Shown piece by piece: positions 53,105 to 57,987 of a DNA stretch of 57,987 nucleotides. A program made the position numbers and the translations under genes. Numbering within the stretch: the stretch's first letter is position 1; every line of letters starts with the position of its first letter. The stretch spans positions 1 through 57,987 of the forward strand of contig JBBRNO010000026.1 of assembly GCA_038230275.1 (NCBI GenBank). The letters run 5' to 3'. This DNA comes from JANXXV01 sp038230275 (GTDB lineage: Bacteria; Acidobacteriota; Terriglobia; Bryobacterales; Bryobacteraceae). The notes below the pieces were generated by a model. It saw only the letters and a list, made by a program, of their open reading frames with translations, made no database searches and was not told where the DNA came from.

Positions 53105-53556
53105 GGCTCCGCTTCGGAGTACGGAGTGAGCGAATCCAAGTAACTGGCCAGAAGAATCACGGCCGACAAGCGGTCCACCGCCCGCGCCCGCTTCTCAATG
53201 CTGATGCCGCTGTCACGAAGTACGCGCCCCGCCTCCACCGAAGTTAACCGCTCGTCCCAGTACACCACCGGCAATCCGGTTTTCTCCTGCAACCGATCGG
53301 CAAAGTCCCTGGTATATTCCGCCTGCCGGCCCTCGCGGCCGCTCATGTGAATTGGATTTCCCATCAGAATCAGTCCGGCATTTTTCTCGGTAATGAGGTT
53401 TGTCAGGTGGGCCAAATCCTGGCGCATGTTCGTCCGCTGCAGCGTATCCAGGCCTTGCGCGGTAATTCCGAGTTCGTCGCTAATTGCCAGGCCGATCCGG
53501 CGTTTTCCCAGATCCAGCGCAAGAATGCGGCCAACGTGAGGCGTAGATTCGTCCAA
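53092..53556 (-). CDS. ruvX: Holliday junction resolvase-like YqgF (RuvX)
   Basis: A 154-aa RNase-H-fold nuclease. LALDLGKRRIGLAISD carries the first catalytic Asp, IHMSGREGRQAEYTRDFADR and YWDERLTSVEAGR follow, and the last acidic block is KRARAVDRLSAVILLASYLD. RuvX/YqgF takes part in 16S rRNA 5' processing and may act on junctions. It is the first gene of the ruvX-mltG operon and is divergent from the permease gene at 53614. Confidence 0.93.
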   Translation of the reverse strand: MDESTPHVGRILALDLGKRRIGLAISDELGITAQGLDTLQRTNMRQDLAHLTNLITEKNAGLILMGNPIHMSGREGRQAEYTRDFADRLQEKTGLPVVYWDERLTSVEAGRVLRDSGISIEKRARAVDRLSAVILLASYLDSLTPYSEAEPWPE

Positions 53557-53613
53557 TAATCAGTATAAGCATCCCATGATAGAGTAACGGTTAGACGTTT
53601 TCAGTGCCTTCCT

Positions 53614-54774
53614 GTGCCAGTCTTCACTACAGTTTCGCCGATTCATCGGCTGCAAAGCGCCAGCGTGTTTCTACTCGCTCTGGCAGGCACCATCGGACTG
53701 TTATATTACGGCCGGGCGTTTTGCATCACGCTGGTGATCGCGGTGATGATCGCCTTCATCCTTGACCCTTTTGTCGCCTTTGTCATGCGCGTGAAGATCT
53801 CCCGCGGCGTGGCCAGTTTCATCGTTTGCGCGGTGGCGCTTTCGCTCTTCTATCTGGTTGGATTGGGCGCCTATACCGAGATCGCAACCCTTTCCACGGA
53901 ACTGCCCGCCTATAGTGAGCGAGCAAATGAGCTGGTGGACAGCGTTGCCGATCGCATGGACAAGATGGAGCAGAATGCCTATAAGCTACTGATCCCGAAA
54001 CGTCTGCAGGAACGCGAACGGATAGCGCAGGTACAGGCACAGCAACTGAACGAAACGAAAAAGCGCCGCAGCAAAGTGCCGGAGCCCGTCGCCCCGCCGG
54101 TCATCCAGGAAGTTCGAATCAAGCAGGACCGCACGTCGCTGGTGAACTACATGTATTCCTACATCAGTTCCTACTACAACGTGCTGCTGATGACGTCATT
54201 CGTGCCGTTTCTGGTGTACTTCATGCTCAGCTGGCGCGACCATGTACGGCGCAGTTTTCTTACATTATTCGAAGGCACGGATCGCGTCATCGCGGGGAAA
54301 AGCTGGCAGGGCATCGCCGATATGGCGCGCGCCTATGTGTTCGGCAATTTCCTGCTGGGAATTCTGCTTTCCGTTGCCAGTTGCATCGCGTTCTATATGT
54401 GGCACCTGCCCTATTGGATGTTGGTGGGGCCAATTAGCGCCTTCCTCAGCCTGGTGCCGTACGTAGGTCTTCCGCTGGCCATTGCGCCGCCGCTCATGGC
54501 CGCGCTGGCACTTTACTCTAATCCCAGCCCGTACCTGTTTATTGCCGCGATCGTGGCTTTCTTTCATCTGATGGCGCTGAATCTTCTGTACCCGAAGATT
54601 GTCGGCGCACGAGTTCACTTGAACCCGCTGGCGGTCACCATCGCTCTGATGTTCTGGGGAACCATTTGGGGCGGCATCGGGTTGGTGTTGGCCATCCCGA
54701 TGACCGCCGCCATCAAAGCCGTGCTGGATAACATCGAACGCCTGCAGCCGTATGGACGGATGCTGGGCGATTAG
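53614..54774 (+). CDS. AI-2E family transporter (PerM/YdiK type)
   Basis: A 386-aa membrane protein of the PerM family. Helices at about 15-32 and 38-58, a long soluble insert at about 85-190 with a KKRRSKVPEPVAPPV linker, then several helices. SLVPYVGLPLAIAPPLMAAL and LYPKIVGARVHLNPLAVTIA followed by FWGTIWGGIGLVLAIPMTAA are the family's signature C-terminal blocks. Members export small signals or act as Na+/H+ antiporters, so the substrate is open. The start is GTG. The 3' end overlaps the pirin gene by four bases. Confidence 0.88.
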   Translation: MPVFTTVSPIHRLQSASVFLLALAGTIGLLYYGRAFCITLVIAVMIAFILDPFVAFVMRVKISRGVASFIVCAVALSLFYLVGLGAYTEIATLSTELPAYSERANELVDSVADRMDKMEQNAYKLLIPKRLQERERIAQVQAQQLNETKKRRSKVPEPVAPPVIQEVRIKQDRTSLVNYMYSYISSYYNVLLMTSFVPFLVYFMLSWRDHVRRSFLTLFEGTDRVIAGKSWQGIADMARAYVFGNFLLGILLSVASCIAFYMWHLPYWMLVGPISAFLSLVPYVGLPLAIAPPLMAALALYSNPSPYLFIAAIVAFFHLMALNLLYPKIVGARVHLNPLAVTIALMFWGTIWGGIGLVLAIPMTAAIKAVLDNIERLQPYGRMLGD

Positions 54775-55658
54775 ACCTGCGGCGAAATGCTGCCCATGCG
54801 GCCGCTACGATAGTCCTCAAAAGCCTGGTAGAGCTCATCGCGCGTGTTCATCACGAACGGTCCATAACGAGCCACCGGCTCATCCAGTGGTTTCCCTGCC
54901 AGCAACAACAGACTCAGTGCTTCGCCGCTGCCCGCAGGATTGGAAATCAGTACGGAATCTCCGCCGGTTGTGAACGTCAACACCTTCCGCGCCTTGACCG
55001 CGCCGGACTTCGAATCGAAAACTCCCTCGCCGGCGATCAAGTACGCTATCGCGGAATAACCGGCTGGGATGGACTGCACATGCTCACCGCCAGGCTGAAC
55101 GGTAAAATGCAAATATACGATTGGGCTCTCACTCTGAATTGGCCCGCGCACGCCTAGCGCCTCTCCGGAAATCACTTTCACTTCTACGTCGCCCGCTGCA
55201 TTCCGCGCTACCGGAATTCGGTCCGATGCCAGTTCCTGATACCGCGGCGGAGTCATTTTTTGGTTCCGCGGCAGGTTAATCCAAAGCTGGAAGCCGTGCA
55301 GCCGCCCACCGTCGCGAATGATACTCGATCCCGGCATTTCCGAATGCACCAGGCCGGAACCCGCCGTCATCCACTGCACATCTCCGGGACGCAGAACGCC
55401 GTGATTCCCACGGGAATCGCGGTGTTCCATCTCGCCATCCAGCAAATAGGTAACGGTCTCAAAGCCGCGGTGCGGGTGTTCCGGGAAACCCTTTCCTTCT
55501 CCAGGTTGAAGCTCCAGCGGCCCCATCTCGTCCAGCAACAGAAATGGATCGATCTCCGGCACACTGCCGGTTGGAAACGCGCGGTGAATCACCATTCCGT
55601 CGCCCTCGGCGGCCTGCATGCTGGGTAGAATCTTCTGAATCGCTTTCGTGTTTGTCAT
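54771..55658 (-). CDS. Pirin-family protein (quercetinase-like cupin)
   Basis: A 295-aa bicupin. The metal-binding N-terminal cupin has GFPEHPHRGFETVTYLLDGE, then MEHRDSRGNHGVLRPGDVQW and the conserved HSEMPG. The C-terminal cupin includes KVISGEALGVRGPIQ and ends LYQAFEDYRSGRMG. Bacterial pirins often have quercetin 2,3-dioxygenase activity or respond to quinones. It is divergent from a MarR gene with a shared 54-base control region, so it is probably its target. It overlaps the permease gene by four bases at the 3' end. Confidence 0.9.
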   Translation of the reverse strand: MTNTKAIQKILPSMQAAEGDGMVIHRAFPTGSVPEIDPFLLLDEMGPLELQPGEGKGFPEHPHRGFETVTYLLDGEMEHRDSRGNHGVLRPGDVQWMTAGSGLVHSEMPGSSIIRDGGRLHGFQLWINLPRNQKMTPPRYQELASDRIPVARNAAGDVEVKVISGEALGVRGPIQSESPIVYLHFTVQPGGEHVQSIPAGYSAIAYLIAGEGVFDSKSGAVKARKVLTFTTGGDSVLISNPAGSGEALSLLLLAGKPLDEPVARYGPFVMNTRDELYQAFEDYRSGRMGSISPQV

Positions 55659-55669
55659 TGACTTCCCTC

Positions 55670-55694
55670 GATGTCAAGACTATTGATGTTAAGA
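55670..55694. promoter_or_regulatory. Direct-repeat operator between pirin and marR
   Basis: GATGTCAAGA (55670-55679) and GATGTTAAGA (55685-55694) are near-identical direct repeats 15 bases apart. They lie between the divergent starts, where a MarR dimer would be expected to bind. Confidence 0.5.
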
Positions 55695-55712
55695 TATATC
55701 AAAAGGATTCAG

Positions 55713-56147
55713 ATGGCAAACACATCGGGCATTCATCTCTGGCTGGTGCTGTGGAAAGCGTATAGTACGTTGCGCCGGCGCGCGGACGAAAGCATTGCGT
55801 CACTGCAGTTGAACTGGTCGGATTTCGCGGTTCTGGAAGTATTGCTGCACAAAGGGCCGCTGCCGGTGAATACCATCGGTCCCAAGGTGATGCTAACCAG
55901 CGGGTCCATCAGCGTGGCCGTTGATCGACTGGAGCAACGCGGCCTGGTCAACCGGCAAAACGACGCGGCAGACCGGCGAGCACGGGTAGTACACCTGTCG
56001 GCGGCGGGAAAAACGTTGATCGAGTGTGCGTTTGCCCAGCATGCGAAGGCAATGGACCTGGCAACGCAAGGCCTGTCAAAGGCGGAGCGGGTTCAAGCCA
56101 TCGCCCTGCTGAAGAAGCTAGGTCAATACGCTGAATCCGCGACTTAG
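55713..56147 (+). CDS. MarR-family transcriptional regulator
   Basis: A 144-aa winged-helix regulator. LQLNWSDFAVLEVLLHKGPL is the first helix pair, SGSISVAVDRLEQRGLVNRQ the recognition helix, and NDAADRRARVVHLSAAGK the wing. The regulators of this group often sense phenolics or quinones, fitting the adjacent pirin. It probably controls itself and the pirin gene through the repeats at 55670-55694. The start at 55713 follows an AAGGA site; the longer frame from 55671 covers the operator. Confidence 0.88.
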   Translation: MANTSGIHLWLVLWKAYSTLRRRADESIASLQLNWSDFAVLEVLLHKGPLPVNTIGPKVMLTSGSISVAVDRLEQRGLVNRQNDAADRRARVVHLSAAGKTLIECAFAQHAKAMDLATQGLSKAERVQAIALLKKLGQYAESAT

Positions 56148-56360
56148 AGCCCTAGCTGTTTGCGCGCCTTAGCGAGCAGCTTCGCGCTTGGTCCTGCTGA
56201 ATGGCCACCCAGTGATAGCGGGCCAGATACAGCGTGGGAACAATGCTATCGCGCTCTATCATGTCCACAAAGTCGTGCGGCGTGCATCGTCTCCCCACTG
56301 GATGTCTTCCGTCACATGGGGGAAAGAAAGGCAGAGCCGCCGTATCGTCTCAACGCCCAT
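56144..56360 (-). pseudogene. MmcQ/YjbR-family gene with two internal deletions
   Basis: From an ATG at 56360 the frame reads GVETIRRLCLSFPHVTEDIQ and WGDD, the typical MmcQ/YjbR N-terminus. A jump in frame then gives PHDFVDMIERDSIVPTLYLA and RYHWVAIQQ from the family's C-terminal half. A second jump gives AKLLAKARKQLGL and the stop. About 72 codons remain of roughly 115. The start overlaps the caspase-TPR gene end by 11 bases, so it was the next gene in that operon. It is convergent with marR, and the two stops overlap. Confidence 0.75.
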
Positions 56361-57987
56361 TGCTTCGCTTCAGCGTCGGCGCGGTCCGGGTTGCCGGCCG
56401 GGTTCGAAGCCGTTCAGCCCGCGAGCGAACTTCCGTGCTGTCCGCGTAGTTCGGCGCCAGCAGCAAATAAGTGTCGTACGATTCCGCTGCCTTTGCCGGA
56501 TTTCCCGCCGCTTCGTAGGTCAAGCCCAACTCCATATACGCCGGCGCATAGTTGGGATTCAGCTGCAACAAGTCCAGGCCGACGCGCTCAGCTTCGGCCG
56601 GATGGCCCAGAAGCCGGTTCAGCCGCAGCAAGCTCCATCGCGTCCCTATAGCCCGCGGGTTGTACTTTACAGCGTTTTCCAGATACGGGAGAGCCTCCCG
56701 TAATTGTCCCGCGGCGATCAGTTGGGAGGCAATCTGGAATGGCGGCAACCCCCATTCCGGCGTCAGTTGGGCCGCCCGCTGAAACGCCTGCCGCGCTTCC
56801 GCTTTGCGATTCAACCGGTCCAGCGCGACGCCGAGCGCATTATGGGCGCAGGCGAATTGCGGATCGCGCCGCAGCGATTCCTGCAAGCTGGTGACGGCGT
56901 CCGCAAACTGGCCGTCGGCGATTTGCAGCCTTCCCCGGCAAAACACTTTCCTGGTCTCAATGTCCGGGTCATTCGGGCGAAGCGTTTGCAATCGATCATA
57001 CGCCGCCACGGCGCGCCGCAGCATCAGCTTCTTCAAACCAGTAGCCGTAGATTGCACATAGTCACTGACGCACGCCTGCCCTAAGTCTTCCAGCGCATCG
57101 CTCATCAGCGCGACCGCTGTAGCGCGCTGGGAAGAAGGAAAGGCCTGGCTGGAAAATGAGTCCCAAGCCTCCAGCGCCTGCCCGCTCCGCAGACGCGCCC
57201 GCAGTTGCATCAGCCGGTCCGTATCGGGCGGCTGAATGGTCACGCGGTTCACGCCGCCGCGCACGGTAACGGTGCCGCTAACCGCCGTTCCATCGGGCAG
57301 GTCGGCGGAAACGCGGACCTGCGTGAAGGTGCCGTCGACGCGAAGAATCCCCGAGGGTTGGATCTTCCCACGGAAGCCATCGTCGACGTAAACCGCCGTC
57401 CCCGCGGGTCCGGCAAATTCCAGCGAGCCGCCAATGATCGAACCCGCTCGCACCGTCCCGCCCTGCGCTAAGGCCAGTCGCGCATCGAAGTTTCCGGCCA
57501 CCCGCGGGTGCTGCTGCGCCCTGGTCTCCTCTGGAACAATTCGCGCAACATAATCGATCACGTCAGCGGCACGTATCGTTTGAGTGGAATCCCGGCGCGC
57601 CTTTCCTCGTAAACCTTCCAGCAAAGTGTAAGTGAAAACTCCGTGACCGCCGCCCCACCGCTCGTCTTCAAACGACCGTTCGCTGGCGCGCGTAGCCAGC
57701 AATTTCAGGAACGACCGGTCTCCCTGGCCAATCGCCGCCATCGGTACAGCCGCGCGGCTGGGGGCATCCGGCGCATAGCTCGACCAACCCAGCCGTCCCG
57801 ACCGGCACGCATCGGCCACCATCATCACCAGCCCGGCACGCAGACGGCCGCTGAGCGTCGCATCCACCTCGCGAAAGGAAAGCGCCGTTGCGTGCAGGTT
57901 CTGCGGGTCTGAATCGTTGGCAACAAAATACGCTTCTTCCTGATCGCCCACCACGCCGTGACCGGCGAAAAATACATAGACCACATC
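56350..57987 (-). CDS. Caspase-domain (C14) protein with TPR repeats, 5' truncated
   Basis: The frame continues past the window end, so the N-terminus is missing. About 545 residues are visible. The caspase-like domain has its catalytic His in VYVFFAGHGVVG and its Cys in MMVADACRSGRLG. GGHGVFTYTLLEGLRGKA and QHPRVAGNFDARLALAQGG follow. A PEGA-like beta domain sits at about 180-255. The C-terminal half holds TPR repeats, including YDRLQTLRPNDPDIETRKVF, CAHNALGVALDRLNRKAEAR, then LENAVKYNPRAIGTRWSLLR. Bacterial proteins of this type occur in signalling or defence islands, but here the neighbours are housekeeping genes, so a general stress or envelope role is possible. Confidence 0.85.
   Translation of the reverse strand, partial: DVVYVFFAGHGVVGDQEEAYFVANDSDPQNLHATALSFREVDATLSGRLRAGLVMMVADACRSGRLGWSSYAPDAPSRAAVPMAAIGQGDRSFLKLLATRASERSFEDERWGGGHGVFTYTLLEGLRGKARRDSTQTIRAADVIDYVARIVPEETRAQQHPRVAGNFDARLALAQGGTVRAGSIIGGSLEFAGPAGTAVYVDDGFRGKIQPSGILRVDGTFTQVRVSADLPDGTAVSGTVTVRGGVNRVTIQPPDTDRLMQLRARLRSGQALEAWDSFSSQAFPSSQRATAVALMSDALEDLGQACVSDYVQSTATGLKKLMLRRAVAAYDRLQTLRPNDPDIETRKVFCRGRLQIADGQFADAVTSLQESLRRDPQFACAHNALGVALDRLNRKAEARQAFQRAAQLTPEWGLPPFQIASQLIAAGQLREALPYLENAVKYNPRAIGTRWSLLRLNRLLGHPAEAERVGLDLLQLNPNYAPAYMELGLTYEAAGNPAKAAESYDTYLLLAPNYADSTEVRSRAERLRTRPATRTAPTLKRSNGR

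Overview
The window is about 58 kb of chromosome from a GC-rich Gram-negative bacterium, most likely an acidobacterium of the Solibacter/Bryobacter type. This is inferred from the gene families together: an Oar-like TonB-dependent receptor with a carboxypeptidase-regulatory N-terminus, a DUF1549/DUF1553 plus DUF1501 pair, many secreted proteins of acidobacterial style, a TolC-type outer-membrane protein and cytochrome bd. No phage, integrase, CRISPR array, rRNA or tRNA was seen.

Layout. 1-7.7 kb: the 3' part of a tsaC-like gene, 6S RNA, YmdB phosphodiesterase, a hybrid histidine kinase, an IlvD/Edd sugar-acid dehydratase and a GT-C-like membrane protein. 7.7-14.5 kb: a short mobile element, a secreted protein, an MFS transporter, pyrE-truA, a TolC-like protein, then an intergenic region with a sigma-54 promoter, paired upstream sites and a predicted long-hairpin RNA. 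14.5-20 kb: a three-subunit molybdenum hydroxylase (FeS, Moco, FAD), a small Cys-rich protein, a DUF1326 protein and a ROK kinase. 20-25 kb: an MFS transporter, then a decayed stretch with gene remnants, an 83-aa protein beside a duplicated fragment, and a DUF4231 gene split by the mobile element. 25-36.5 kb: Q/Y-rich secreted protein, MscS channel, TonB receptor, DJ-1/PfpI protein, and the DUF1549-DUF1501-FGE-like-beta-propeller group. 36.5-42.9 kb: cydAB, polX, NUDIX hydrolase, GT2, lepB. 43-49.5 kb: xylose isomerase, GH63, acetyl-CoA synthetase, DinB. 49.5-58 kb: a molybdenum-hydroxylase remnant, PhzF, mltG-ruvX, an AI-2E-family permease, a divergent pirin/MarR pair, an MmcQ/YjbR pseudogene and a caspase-TPR protein cut by the window end.

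Two observations stand out. (1) A 148-bp, transposase-less element occurs four times, each time at a CTAG target that is duplicated on insertion. In the DUF4231 gene, removing the element and one target copy restores an uninterrupted 148-codon frame. In dinB the target contains the stop codon, so the protein is unchanged. (2) At 13.92-14.21 kb a sigma-54 promoter matching all core positions, two similar 15-bp sites 42 bp apart upstream, an 18-bp stem enclosing a C-rich loop with anti-Shine-Dalgarno-like runs, and a terminator-like hairpin together look like a regulated small RNA gene.

How genes work together: xylose isomerase, GH63, the IlvD/Edd dehydratase, the hexuronate-type MFS carrier and the TonB receptor fit polysaccharide or sugar-acid use. 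cydAB suggests growth at low oxygen. The molybdenum hydroxylase group probably oxidises aldehydes or N-heterocycles in the periplasm, since its FeS subunit has a Tat signal. Several genes have a -10 box so close to the start codon that the mRNA would be leaderless or nearly so.
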